Assembly: GCA_009773155.1 (NCBI GenBank)
Contig: WOVA01000014.1
Span: forward strand, 1-64,000
Source of the DNA: Elusimicrobiota bacterium
GTDB lineage: Bacteria; Elusimicrobiota; Elusimicrobia; Elusimicrobiales; UBA9959
Length of the DNA: 64,000 nt
Direction: 5' to 3'
The position numbers and the translations under genes are program-made. Positions within the stretch are counted from its first letter, which is position 1, and each line of letters starts with the position of its first letter. The notes under the pieces are model-generated. The model was not told the DNA's origin. It did not search any database and worked only from the letters and a program-made list of their open reading frames with translations. Of this stretch, positions 51,869 through 60,269 are shown one piece after another.

Positions 51869-53076
51869 CGGCTCTTCAGCCCCTTCGACCGGAGGAACTC
51901 CGCCACGGTCTTTATGAAGTAGGCCACGTGGCGCGGGCCCAGGTCCTGGTGCACGCCGATGTGCAGGCCGTTGTCGCCCACATACTCGGCCTCGGGGAAC
52001 TGCCCTTTCTTATAGCCGAGGAAGGCGAAGCCCGGGCACTGGGTGGGCATCGACGAGAAAAGGTGGCGGGTCTCAATGCCGGCCCGCTCCAGGTACACGC
52101 CCAGCTCGTTGCGGGTGAACGGGGCCTTTGGCGAACGGATGATGGCGAAGGCGTGCGGGCCTATCTTTTCGTGCTTCTCCTCTTTTATCGTGTAGAGCCA
52201 GGGCGAGAAGCGGTCGAACTTCTTTATCATCGAGAGGAGGTTGGAGCGGCGCCTGGCGATTATCCGGCGGTAATTATCCATGCTGCCTATGCCGACGGCG
52301 GCTTCCAGTTCGTTCATCTTGCAGGAATAGCCTATGCGCTCGAAGACGAAGCGTATGTCGGAGCCCTCGCCGTGCCTGAAGCGCTTGTCGCAGAAGGCGC
52401 CGGCGGCGTTGACGACGCAGACCCTGCATTTGCAGGCCCGGCCGTGGCTGCGCAGCGAGCGCAGGACTTCGGCGAAGTCCCCGCGGTCGGTGGTGACGAT
52501 GCCGCCCTCGATGGTGGTGATGATATGGGCGATATAGGTGCTGTAGGCGGCCATGTCGCCCAGCGTGCCCGCGTTGCGGCCCTTGTAAACCGCGCCGTGC
52601 GCCTCGGCGGCGTCCTCCACGACGTAGAGTCCGTGCTTTTTGGCTATGCGGTTGACCGCGTCCATGTCGGCCGGCTTGCCCATCAGGTGCACCGGCATGA
52701 TGGCGCGGGTGCGTTTTGTTATGGCCCGCTCTATCTTTTTCGGGTCGATATTGAGAGTGTGCCGCTCCACGTCCACGAAGACGGGCCTGAAGCCGGCGTG
52801 AAGCACGGCGTTGCCGGTGGCGACGAAGGACAGGGCGGGGACGATGACCTCGTCGCCCCGCTTCGCGCCGAAATCGTGCAGGACCGCCAGGGCGAGAATA
52901 TCGGCGTCGGTGCCGGTGCTCACCGCCACGGCCTCCTTCGTCCCGGTCAGGGCGGCGAATTTGGACTCGAACTCGCGCACCAGGCGGCCGCTGGAGAGTT
53001 TAAGCGTGTCGAGCGCCTCGTTTATAAGGCGGCGGGACCCGGGGGTGACGGCTATCGTGCCGAAAGGGATCTTCAT
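51862..53076 (-). CDS. DegT/DnrJ-family PLP protein with His in place of the catalytic Lys (RfbH/ColD-like dehydratase?)
   Basis: A 404-residue fold-type I enzyme. It shows LSSGRLVREFESKFAALTGT, VPALSFVATGNAVLHAGFRP and VEDAAEAHGAVYKGRNAGTL. The next motif reads AYSTYIAHIITTIEGGIV: the residue aligned with the PLP-binding Lys is His, as in ColD and RfbH 3-dehydratases. Following it is SHGRACKCRVC and FCDKRF, aligning with the Fe-S cysteines of RfbH-type E1 enzymes. It may remove the 3-OH of a GDP-4-keto-6-deoxysugar made by Gmd. Its final Tyr and stop come from the adjoining MITE-like element. It overlaps hddC by four bases. Confidence 0.8.
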   Translation of the reverse strand: MKIPFGTIAVTPGSRRLINEALDTLKLSSGRLVREFESKFAALTGTKEAVAVSTGTDADILALAVLHDFGAKRGDEVIVPALSFVATGNAVLHAGFRPVFVDVERHTLNIDPKKIERAITKRTRAIMPVHLMGKPADMDAVNRIAKKHGLYVVEDAAEAHGAVYKGRNAGTLGDMAAYSTYIAHIITTIEGGIVTTDRGDFAEVLRSLRSHGRACKCRVCVVNAAGAFCDKRFRHGEGSDIRFVFERIGYSCKMNELEAAVGIGSMDNYRRIIARRRSNLLSMIKKFDRFSPWLYTIKEEKHEKIGPHAFAIIRSPKAPFTRNELGVYLERAGIETRHLFSSMPTQCPGFAFLGYKKGQFPEAEYVGDNGLHIGVHQDLGPRHVAYFIKTVAEFLRSKGLKSRY

Positions 53077-53765
53077 TTTAGTTCCTCCAGCGCCCTGGCG
53101 TAGCCTTCGGGCGTGCCTATGTCCAGCAGAGGGGCGCCGGTCTCCCAGGCGCGCACCTGCCCGGCCGCGGCCAGCGCGGGCAGCAGGTCGCGTTCCATGG
53201 AGTACCTGACGCCCGGCGGGACTCTTTCCAGGACGGTCTTCTCCAGCATGTATATCCCGGCGTTGACCAGGCCGGGGCCGGACGCGGACTTCTCCGCGAA
53301 AGCGAGCAGCCTGCCGTTCTCCCCGACGGAGAGGGCCCCGAAGGCGCCGGCGTCGTCGCGGCGGGAGGCGGCCAGCGAGACGGGCGAGCCGCCGGCCGCG
53401 TGGAACGAGGCGAAAGCCTCCAGGTCGGCGCGGCAGAAAGAATCGCCGTTGAGCAGCAGGAAGCGCGGCGTGCCGATCAGGCGCCCGGCGTTCTTCACCG
53501 CGCCGGCGGTATCGAGCGGCTCGGCCTCTATGGAGACCACTATCTCCAGGCCGGGCCGGCCGCCGTGAAAATGTTCCTCTATCATGCGGCCCATGTGGCC
53601 GGCGCAGAGGACGAAGCGGCGGAAGCCGAAGCCGGCCGCGTATTTCATCAGCAGGTCCAGGAAGGCGCCGCCGCCGACGGCGGCCAGCGGCTTGGGGCGG
53701 TCGGAGACCACGCTCCTGAGCCTGGTCCCCTTTCCGCCGCAGAGTATGACCGCGTCCATGCTCAT
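53073..53765 (-). CDS. hddC: D-glycero-D-manno-heptose 1-phosphate guanylyltransferase (HddC-like)
   Basis: A 230-residue NTP-transferase. It shows AVILCGGKGTRLRSVVSDRP and KPLAAVGG for nucleotide binding, LLLNGDSFCRADL (metal Asp) and NAGIYMLEKTVLE. Its size and sequence match HddC, and the HddA-like kinase adjoins it with an ATGA overlap. It would make GDP-D-glycero-alpha-D-manno-heptose. Other small sugar nucleotidyltransferases are an alternative. Confidence 0.85.
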   Translation of the reverse strand: MSMDAVILCGGKGTRLRSVVSDRPKPLAAVGGGAFLDLLMKYAAGFGFRRFVLCAGHMGRMIEEHFHGGRPGLEIVVSIEAEPLDTAGAVKNAGRLIGTPRFLLLNGDSFCRADLEAFASFHAAGGSPVSLAASRRDDAGAFGALSVGENGRLLAFAEKSASGPGLVNAGIYMLEKTVLERVPPGVRYSMERDLLPALAAAGQVRAWETGAPLLDIGTPEGYARALEELK

Positions 53766-54745
53766 CGGTTGTAGAAGATCACCGAACTGCCGGAATCCTC
53801 GAATTTGAACGGCACGCGCAGCAGTTTGCGCAGCGCGCGCCGGATCGCCGCCTGCTTCCCGGGACCGGCGAAGAACAGCATGAAGCCGCCGCCGCCGGCG
53901 CCCAGCACCTTGCCTCCCAGCGCGCCCGCGCGGCGGGCCGAGGCGTAGATCTCGTCGAGGGCCGGCGTGGTGATGCGGTCGGTCAGCGAGCGCTTGAGCA
54001 GCCAGCTCTCGTGCAGCAGCCGGCCGAAGGCGGAGATATCCCCGCGTCCGTCTATTATCTCCACGGCGCGGTCCACCATGTCGCACATCCTGGAAAGCTC
54101 CCTGCCCTTGGCCGGGGTACATTTGACCTGCGCCGCGGCTATATCGGAGGCGGTGCGCTGTATGCCGGTGTAGAACAGCAGCAGGCGGTCCTGGAACTCC
54201 TTCATGCGCCCGGCGGAGGCGGTCAGCGGGCAGACCTGCAGATGGCGCTTCGGGCCGAAACTTATAAGATTGCAGCCGCCGTAGGCGGCCGCCACCTGGT
54301 CCTGCGCGCCGACGTTCTCTTTGAGTATGTCCTGCTCGATCCGTATAGCGTCCAGGGCCAGCCTGTCCGCCGGCACCATCCGTCCCTTGAGAGCGTAGAG
54401 GGCTTTCAGCAGCCCGACGGTGAAAGAGGAGCTGGACCCTATGCCGGAGCGGGCCGGCAGGTCGCCGTCGTGATGTATCTCCACGCCGTCCTTTATCCGC
54501 ATGAAGCGCAGGCAGGCGCGCACCGACGGGTGCTTTATCTCGGAGATCCTCATCACGTCCTCGGTGCGCGAATAGACGATGCGGTGCTTGTGGTCGTGGA
54601 AGGGCGGCAGCCAGCGGCAGGTGATATAGCAGTATTTGTCTATGGTGGCCGAGAGCACCTGCCCTTTATTGCTGCGGTACCACGAGGGATAGTCGGTCCC
54701 GCCCCCGAAGAACGAGATCCTGTAGGGCGTCCTGCTGATTATCAT
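53762..54745 (-). CDS. hddA: D-glycero-alpha-D-manno-heptose 7-phosphate kinase (HddA-like GHMP kinase)
   Basis: A 327-residue GHMP kinase. It begins MIISRTPYRISFFGGGTDYP, with the ATP loop PARSGIGSSSSFTVGLLKAL, NVGAQDQVAAAYGG and the C-terminal KVLGAGGGGFMLFF. It phosphorylates C1 of heptose-7-phosphate before HddC. The isomerase GmhA and phosphatase GmhB needed for the full pathway are not in the window. Confidence 0.9.
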   Translation of the reverse strand: MIISRTPYRISFFGGGTDYPSWYRSNKGQVLSATIDKYCYITCRWLPPFHDHKHRIVYSRTEDVMRISEIKHPSVRACLRFMRIKDGVEIHHDGDLPARSGIGSSSSFTVGLLKALYALKGRMVPADRLALDAIRIEQDILKENVGAQDQVAAAYGGCNLISFGPKRHLQVCPLTASAGRMKEFQDRLLLFYTGIQRTASDIAAAQVKCTPAKGRELSRMCDMVDRAVEIIDGRGDISAFGRLLHESWLLKRSLTDRITTPALDEIYASARRAGALGGKVLGAGGGGFMLFFAGPGKQAAIRRALRKLLRVPFKFEDSGSSVIFYNR

Positions 54746-54764
54746 TCCTTATCTCCCGGCCGTC

Positions 54765-55718
54765 TCAGACATTGGAATACCGGTCCCGCCTGATGATGCG
54801 GAACGACTTGAGCAGCTCGGCTATTCCCCGGTCCAGGGAAAACTCCGGGCGGAAGCCGGTCGCCTCTATCTTGGCGTTGCTGACGATATAGTCGCGCTTG
54901 TCCGGGTCCTCTCCTATGGGCGACTCGTAGAAGTAGAACTCCGGCACGCGCTTCTTTATCGCGCGGCAGAGCTCCAGCTTGCTGAGGTTGGCGTCGCTCA
55001 GGCCCAGATTGTAGGTCTCGCCGCTCATCCGGCGCCAGTTCTTCATCGCGTGCCTGAAGGCCCGGGCCACGTCGCGCACGTGGATGAAGTTGCGCTTGAA
55101 ATGCGCCTCGAAGAGCACCACGAAGCGGTCGTTGAAGGCCCTGAAGGCGAAGTCGTTGACCAGCAGGTCCAGCCGCATGCGCGGGCTCACGCCGAAAGCC
55201 GTGGCCAGGCGGAAGGTGGCGGAATTGCCCGCGGCCAGGAGCTTCTCCTCGGCGGCGTTCTTGAGCCGCCCGTAGAGGGAAACCGGCCGCAGGGGGGTCT
55301 TCTCCGTGCAGTAGCGCCCTTTCCGGCCTATGCCGTAGCCGCTGTTGGTGGTGGGGTAGAGCAGCGCCTGCGCGGGGGCCCTGTATTTCAGTATCACGTC
55401 GAGGGCGTCCAGGATCACGCCCTTCGCCTCGGCGGGGTTCCGGTCGCAGAGCGGCGCGCCGGTCAGGCAGGCCAGCGGGATTATCCAGTCGGCGTCCTTC
55501 AGCCCCTCCTTCACCAGCCTCTCGTCGCGGGCGTCGCCGCGTTCGACGGTGAAATCGGGGTGGGCGCAGCAGTCCAGCAGCGGGGCCTGGCCGTACATAA
55601 AATTATCCAGCACCTGGACCCTGAAGCCTTCCCGGAGCAGGGCCGGCACAAGGATGGACCCGATGTATCCGGCTCCGCCCGTGACCATGACCTTCTGTTT
55701 TTTAGCGGCTTTTTTCAT
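54765..55718 (-). CDS. NAD-dependent sugar epimerase/dehydratase (extended SDR)
   Basis: A 317-residue extended SDR. It has VMVTGGAGYIGSILVPALLR for NAD binding, WIIPLACLTGAPLCDRNP, LLYPTTNSGYGIG (catalytic Ser/Thr), SLYGRLKNAAEE (Tyr-x3-Lys) and NFIHVRDVARAFRHAM. Family members epimerise or dehydrate nucleotide sugars. The GDP-sugar context suggests a deoxy- or heptose-sugar 3/5-epimerase or reductase. The ATG at 55718 is chosen for its MKK start before the Rossmann motif. A TATAAT lies at 55778-55783. Confidence 0.85.
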   Translation of the reverse strand: MKKAAKKQKVMVTGGAGYIGSILVPALLREGFRVQVLDNFMYGQAPLLDCCAHPDFTVERGDARDERLVKEGLKDADWIIPLACLTGAPLCDRNPAEAKGVILDALDVILKYRAPAQALLYPTTNSGYGIGRKGRYCTEKTPLRPVSLYGRLKNAAEEKLLAAGNSATFRLATAFGVSPRMRLDLLVNDFAFRAFNDRFVVLFEAHFKRNFIHVRDVARAFRHAMKNWRRMSGETYNLGLSDANLSKLELCRAIKKRVPEFYFYESPIGEDPDKRDYIVSNAKIEATGFRPEFSLDRGIAELLKSFRIIRRDRYSNV

Positions 55719-55777
55719 ACCCTTATCACCTTGACAGAACTGCGGGATCCGGCGCCTGTCCGCCGTTGTTCTCATAT

Positions 55778-55783
55778 ATTATA
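55778..55783 (-). promoter_or_regulatory. -10 box of the epimerase-hddA-hddC-degT operon
   Basis: The minus strand reads CAGTTATAATATATG about 60 bases upstream of the epimerase start. Confidence 0.45.
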
Positions 55784-55923
55784 ACTGAAACAGCGCCTCC
55801 CGGCTACCCGAAGGATCGCCCGAAGAATTGCCGGCTCCTCCCTGGAACAGAAAAGAGCCGGCGGCCGCGCCGCCCGCGCCGCGGGCAAATCCCTGGTTTT
55901 TGCCGAAGCGGAGCGTTAAACGC

Positions 55924-55929
55924 TATAAT
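55924..55929 (+). promoter_or_regulatory. -10 box of the 55961 CgeB-like gene
   Basis: CGCTATAATTTC lies 32 bases before the ATG. AAAGGAA in the leader is a good ribosome site, so this transcript has a short normal leader. Nothing else is seen in 55784-55923. Confidence 0.5.
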
Positions 55930-55960
55930 TTCATTGACCGGACCCCAAAGGAACTTCACA

Positions 55961-57193
55961 ATGAGCGGAAAAGTGCTGTATTTGTCCCATAAGAACACCG
56001 GATCCCCGATCGACATGGGCGACGGGTATATACGCGAATTTCTGAAAAATGGCGTCGCTTTCCTCGATTACAAAGAACTGTATCTGCAATACGGCCGCAG
56101 AAAAACTGAAGAGTTCATAACCAGATACATAAAACAGAACGATATCGGCATTTTAGTTTTCTCGGCCGAGGGAGGCTCGTTCAATTTCAGCCGGGAGTTT
56201 TTTCTCGGACTCAGAAGCGGCGTTTTCGTGTCCATGATGGTCGGCGACGCTGTATATTATTTCGAGACAAGGGACAAGTTTTACGCGCAGGTCATGGACC
56301 TGGTCGTAGTCTGGGATTCTTATCCGCTGGTGCGGTCGTTCGAGGCGCTTGGGGCCGGGTCATTTCTGCTCCCGTGCGCGTTCGACAGAAAAAACTATCA
56401 CAAGATAAGCCCGGTCGAAAAAACCATGGACGTTTCATTTGTCGGATGCGTTTCCGGAAGAAAAGGACGGATGGAGTATATCGAGCACCTGACAAAGAAC
56501 GGGGTCGAGGTCCGCGTCTTCGGCCAGGGCTCCTCCGGCGGCATGGTATCCATGGCGGAAATGACCGGGATCTTCAACAGGACCAGGATCAACCTTAATT
56601 TTTCCGACGCCGGAGGCACGACCTGCCTGACCGGAAGAACGAGGTTCGGGAACGAGGTAAAACAGTTAAAAGGGCGCATAGGGGAAGTAAGCCTTTGCGG
56701 GTCCTTTTTGCTGTCGGAAGACACCCCGGGGATAGAGAACCTTTTACTGCCGGGCAAAGAGCTTGATATTTTCCGGACAAAAGAAGAGCTGCTGGAAAAA
56801 GTGCGGTTCTATCTGGCTGACGAAAAAGAGCGGGAGGCCATAGCCGACGGCGGCTACAGGAAGGCGGTGAAAGATTTCGACGTCAGCCGGATGATCCCAG
56901 CGTTCCTGGCCGAATTGGAGCGGTTGCGCGCGAGCAAGGTCTCCCGTTCTTTCCGCAGCATAGTTCCGGATGCCGTGTTTGAAAGAAATTTCGCCACCTA
57001 CAGATTTTTATACGCGATAAAGTTCGTTAAACGGTTCAGATTATCATTGGCGCTGGAAGAATTAGTTCTGGCCTTTAAGATCGGAAAGATAGATCTTTAC
57101 CAGCTATACACTTTTTTCATCGAGGAAGTTGTGGATAAGTTCCCGAGGATCAAAAATTTCATAAAAAGACTCTTTTTTTACAGAACCAGCTGA
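55961..57193 (+). CDS. CgeB-like glycosyltransferase (first paralog)
   Basis: A 410-residue GT-B-like protein. It shows MSGKVLYLSHKNTGSPIDMG, DVSFVGCVSGRKGRMEYIEH, FNRTRINLNFSD, GRIGEVSLCGSFLLSEDTPG and an ELDIFRTKEELLEKVRFYL tail. The last three are the CgeB/Glyco_trans_1_2 donor-binding pattern. A helical extension of about 85 residues follows. It is related to the protein at 59002 in the same cluster. Its acceptor is unknown. The frame is open upstream, but AAAGGAA eight bases before the ATG fixes the start. Confidence 0.76.
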   Translation: MSGKVLYLSHKNTGSPIDMGDGYIREFLKNGVAFLDYKELYLQYGRRKTEEFITRYIKQNDIGILVFSAEGGSFNFSREFFLGLRSGVFVSMMVGDAVYYFETRDKFYAQVMDLVVVWDSYPLVRSFEALGAGSFLLPCAFDRKNYHKISPVEKTMDVSFVGCVSGRKGRMEYIEHLTKNGVEVRVFGQGSSGGMVSMAEMTGIFNRTRINLNFSDAGGTTCLTGRTRFGNEVKQLKGRIGEVSLCGSFLLSEDTPGIENLLLPGKELDIFRTKEELLEKVRFYLADEKEREAIADGGYRKAVKDFDVSRMIPAFLAELERLRASKVSRSFRSIVPDAVFERNFATYRFLYAIKFVKRFRLSLALEELVLAFKIGKIDLYQLYTFFIEEVVDKFPRIKNFIKRLFFYRTS

Positions 57194-57244
57194 CTCCGGC
57201 CGCAGGACCGGGCGCGCGGAGCCTCCCCGCCCGGCGAGACGCGG

Positions 57245-58795
57245 TCAGCTGAATTTTGTTTTAAAAAGAAGATAAGTCTTTTGAAACTCTTCCAGCCGGA
57301 AGGCGGCTGAAATGAGAAGAAAGACCGCCAGCCCCGCGGAGGAAGCCGCCGCGAGGTTCATTATCTGGTACGGAATAGTGACATAGGCCGCGTCGTACAG
57401 GCCCCGGTAGGCAAGGAAGACCGCCAACCCGGCCACGAGAGAGATCGCCGTAATTCTGGCCAGGGATTTAAGGATGGCCAGCCCGTGAAGGTTTTGAACG
57501 CGTTTTTTCAGGGTTATAAAATACATGATAGCCGCGAGAAAAGAGACCACCGAGGTCGAAAGCGCGATGCCGCACGCCGGCGGGTCGAGCAGCTTCATGA
57601 AAATTAAATTAAAGACCAGGTTCAGGACCACGGTGACCGCGGTTATTTTGAAGATACTCTTGAGGCAGTGGAACGCGAACAATACCCGCTGCAGTATCAC
57701 TATCACGTAGATGGAAAAAAGCTGGAGGGTGTAAAACACGAATATACTGGACGTCAGGTCGGTCGCGGCCGCGTCGAAGGCTCCCCTCTGGAACACAAGC
57801 TGTATGGCCGGCCTGGCCAGGATCATCATTATAACGGCCATGGGGATGAAGATAAAGCCCGCCATTCTTATGCTGGTGGAAACGGTGTCTTTCAGTTCCG
57901 GGAGCTGGTCCCCCGCGGCCTGCGCGGCTACGAACGGGTAGATGGCCGACGCGATGGAGCCGGAAAAGATGATCAGCGGGACCTGCACCAGTTTGTCCGC
58001 GTAGGCGAGACCGGCTATGCTTCCGCCCGGCAGCCAGGAGGCCATGAACCTGTTCGTCACCCCCGTGAGGCCCGCCACGAGCCCTATTAGAGAAAGGATA
58101 AAGGCCAGGTTCAGGAACCTCTGTATATCGGGGTGACCGAGCTCCAGCGCTTTATGGTACCTGAAACCGTGCTTCCGCGCGACGGGGACCAGGAACAGCG
58201 CCTGCAGGGCGGTCCCGATAAGCAGGCCCCACCCCACGACGAACACGCCCCATTCATTCGCGAAGCCCAAAATGAGAAAAATAGTGCTCAGGGTTATGAA
58301 CATACCGGAGACCGCCGGCCAGAAAAAATGTTCGAAAGCGTTAAGTATCCCGGTCAGCAGGTTCGCGACCCCGGCGAAGAACATGCTGAAGCTTATTATC
58401 CTGAGCACCGTCGCCGCGCTGGCGGCGGTCTGGGCGTCCAGCCCGGGTGAAGCGAATTTTATGACAGTCCCGGCTAACGCGAAAATAACCAGGGACGCTC
58501 CGAACAGCACAAGCAAAGTAAGGTTGGAAACTATGCTCACGAGCCTGTTCGCGGCTTCTTTGTCCGCCAGCTTGTGTTTTATGAATATAGGGACGAATAT
58601 CAGAACGAAAGGAGAGAGGACGATGGCGCTGACCAGATTAGGGATGGTCAAAGCAGCGTAATAGGAATCCATGACCTTTGAAACGCCGAAATAACCGGCG
58701 ATCAGCATTTCCTTGACCATGCTCAGACCATGGCCGAGGATACTCGCGGCGACAAGTACAAGATACGCTTTGGCAATCTTTGTCTTCGTGCTCAT
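57245..58795 (-). CDS. MurJ/MviN-like lipid flippase
   Basis: A 516-residue protein with about 14 membrane segments. It shows the MurJ-type start AYLVLVAASILGHGLSMVKE and LIAGYFGVSKVMDSYYAALT, YPFVAAQAAGDQLPELKDTV and AIQLVFQRGAFDAAAT. MurJ exports lipid II. Here, between glycosyltransferases and apart from any mur genes, it may export another lipid-linked glycan. The start at 58795 follows a TACATT box by 11 bases, another near-leaderless arrangement. Confidence 0.84.
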   Translation of the reverse strand: MSTKTKIAKAYLVLVAASILGHGLSMVKEMLIAGYFGVSKVMDSYYAALTIPNLVSAIVLSPFVLIFVPIFIKHKLADKEAANRLVSIVSNLTLLVLFGASLVIFALAGTVIKFASPGLDAQTAASAATVLRIISFSMFFAGVANLLTGILNAFEHFFWPAVSGMFITLSTIFLILGFANEWGVFVVGWGLLIGTALQALFLVPVARKHGFRYHKALELGHPDIQRFLNLAFILSLIGLVAGLTGVTNRFMASWLPGGSIAGLAYADKLVQVPLIIFSGSIASAIYPFVAAQAAGDQLPELKDTVSTSIRMAGFIFIPMAVIMMILARPAIQLVFQRGAFDAAATDLTSSIFVFYTLQLFSIYVIVILQRVLFAFHCLKSIFKITAVTVVLNLVFNLIFMKLLDPPACGIALSTSVVSFLAAIMYFITLKKRVQNLHGLAILKSLARITAISLVAGLAVFLAYRGLYDAAYVTIPYQIMNLAAASSAGLAVFLLISAAFRLEEFQKTYLLFKTKFS

Positions 58796-59001
58796 ACCCG
58801 GGTCACAATGTAGCATTTTTCTCAATGCCGGGCGCACGGCGCGCGCGCGCGCGATCCGCCCGGAAGAGCACGCGGCCCGCAGTCGTCATTGGACCTTCAA
58901 ATAAAAAGTTGTATCATGGGTCTGGGATTCAAATCGTCGGATCCGGCGGGTGGCGGCGGGACCTGTTTTGAACGGAGAAAACGCGCGCAACGCGCCGCTT
59001 C

Positions 59002-60225
59002 ATGGAAAACAATAAACCTTTTTCGGACAAGAACCTGCTGCTGCTGGTGACCCTCAGGGAGCACCAATATATCGACTACCTGGCCGGGGACCTGGAAAAG
59101 TATTTCAAAAGAACGCACGTTTTCAATTTTATCGGCTACTCCCGGGAACACGGGCTCTCCGCCACGGAAGACCGCATCCGGGAACTCATCAGGGAAAATG
59201 ACATCTACCTCGTGCTGGTGATCCAGCTGGCCACCGATTTCGAGCTCTCCCCGGAATACTACGCTTCGCTGCGGGGGCCCGCTAAGCTGGTATTCTGGTT
59301 CTTCGACGACGACATGTATTTCAGCGCCGTGTCTAAATATTACGCCGCGGCCGCGGACGCCGTGATGACGCACGATTATTTCCCCTCGCTGGCATATAAA
59401 CAACTCGGCATCCCCTCCATCTATGCCACGCCCATATATGACCCGGAGATATTCCACCCGGTCCCGGCCGCAAAGGATATCGACGTTTGCTGTGTCTGCG
59501 ACTGCACCAAAGCCGACAGGATGGAATACATCGATTTCCTGACCGCCGGCGGGATAAAAGTGGAGACGTACGGACACGGCTCGAAGAACGGGTTCCTGCC
59601 GGAAGAACGCGACATCTCGGCGATCTACTCCAGGTCCAGGATCGTGATAACGTTCTCGAGGCTGGATAAACCCAGGTGGCCGGTCTCCGACGACCCGCTG
59701 CTGGAGCGGGTAAGACAGAACAAGGGACATTTCGCCCAGATCGCCCTGACACGGTCGTTCTGTCTTTCGGAATACGCCCCGGCCCTGAACCTCATCGCCG
59801 GGATCGGCTCGGAGGTCGCGGTATTCAACGACAAGAATGAACTGCTGAGCCAGGTCCGGTATTACCTGGCGCACGACAAAGAACGGGAAGAAATGGCGGA
59901 CCGGGCTTACGAAACGGCTAAGAGGACCTTTGTCGGCGCCGTCGCCTTTCCAAAACTGCTGCATGAACTCCGGAAAACACTGGACGACCAGGCCCCCGTA
60001 GAGCCGGGGGCCTCCCCCCCGGCGCTCAGCGCCGCTTTCAGGTCGAACATCGTGAACGGTCTGACGTTCTCGTTCTTTATTTTGCTCGGCGAGGGAAGAT
60101 TTTCAAACGCGGGCGAACTTTTAACCAGACTTTTCCGCTGCGGCCCCCGGGCCTTCCTGTCGGGCTTCCCCGCGGGGACCATAAGAGCGCTTACGGTCTT
60201 TTTCCACAAACTTACGGGCGGCTAG
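59002..60225 (+). CDS. CgeB-like glycosyltransferase (second paralog)
   Basis: A 407-residue protein sharing the layout of the gene at 55961. It has an N-terminal Rossmann-like half (NLLLLVTLREHQYIDYLAGD, LVFWFFDDDMYFSAVSKYYA), then IDVCCVCDCTKADRMEYIDF, FSRLDKPR, QIALTRSFCLSEYAPALN and KNELLSQVRYYLAHDKEREE. A C-terminal helical extension follows. It is probably a glycosyltransferase of the same locus with a different acceptor. The two paralogs flank the MurJ-like gene. The start is the first ATG after a poorly conserved leader. Confidence 0.74.
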   Translation: MENNKPFSDKNLLLLVTLREHQYIDYLAGDLEKYFKRTHVFNFIGYSREHGLSATEDRIRELIRENDIYLVLVIQLATDFELSPEYYASLRGPAKLVFWFFDDDMYFSAVSKYYAAAADAVMTHDYFPSLAYKQLGIPSIYATPIYDPEIFHPVPAAKDIDVCCVCDCTKADRMEYIDFLTAGGIKVETYGHGSKNGFLPEERDISAIYSRSRIVITFSRLDKPRWPVSDDPLLERVRQNKGHFAQIALTRSFCLSEYAPALNLIAGIGSEVAVFNDKNELLSQVRYYLAHDKEREEMADRAYETAKRTFVGAVAFPKLLHELRKTLDDQAPVEPGASPPALSAAFRSNIVNGLTFSFFILLGEGRFSNAGELLTRLFRCGPRAFLSGFPAGTIRALTVFFHKLTGG

Positions 60226-60269
60226 AAGGCGCGGTCACGCCGGCGCCGCCGGTCACGAACACAACGCGC

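Noticed and set aside
57194..57244. Terminator between the convergent CgeB-like and MurJ-like genes
   Set aside because: Only short complementary ends (CAGCTGAC/GTCAGCTG) and no T-run; too weak to call.
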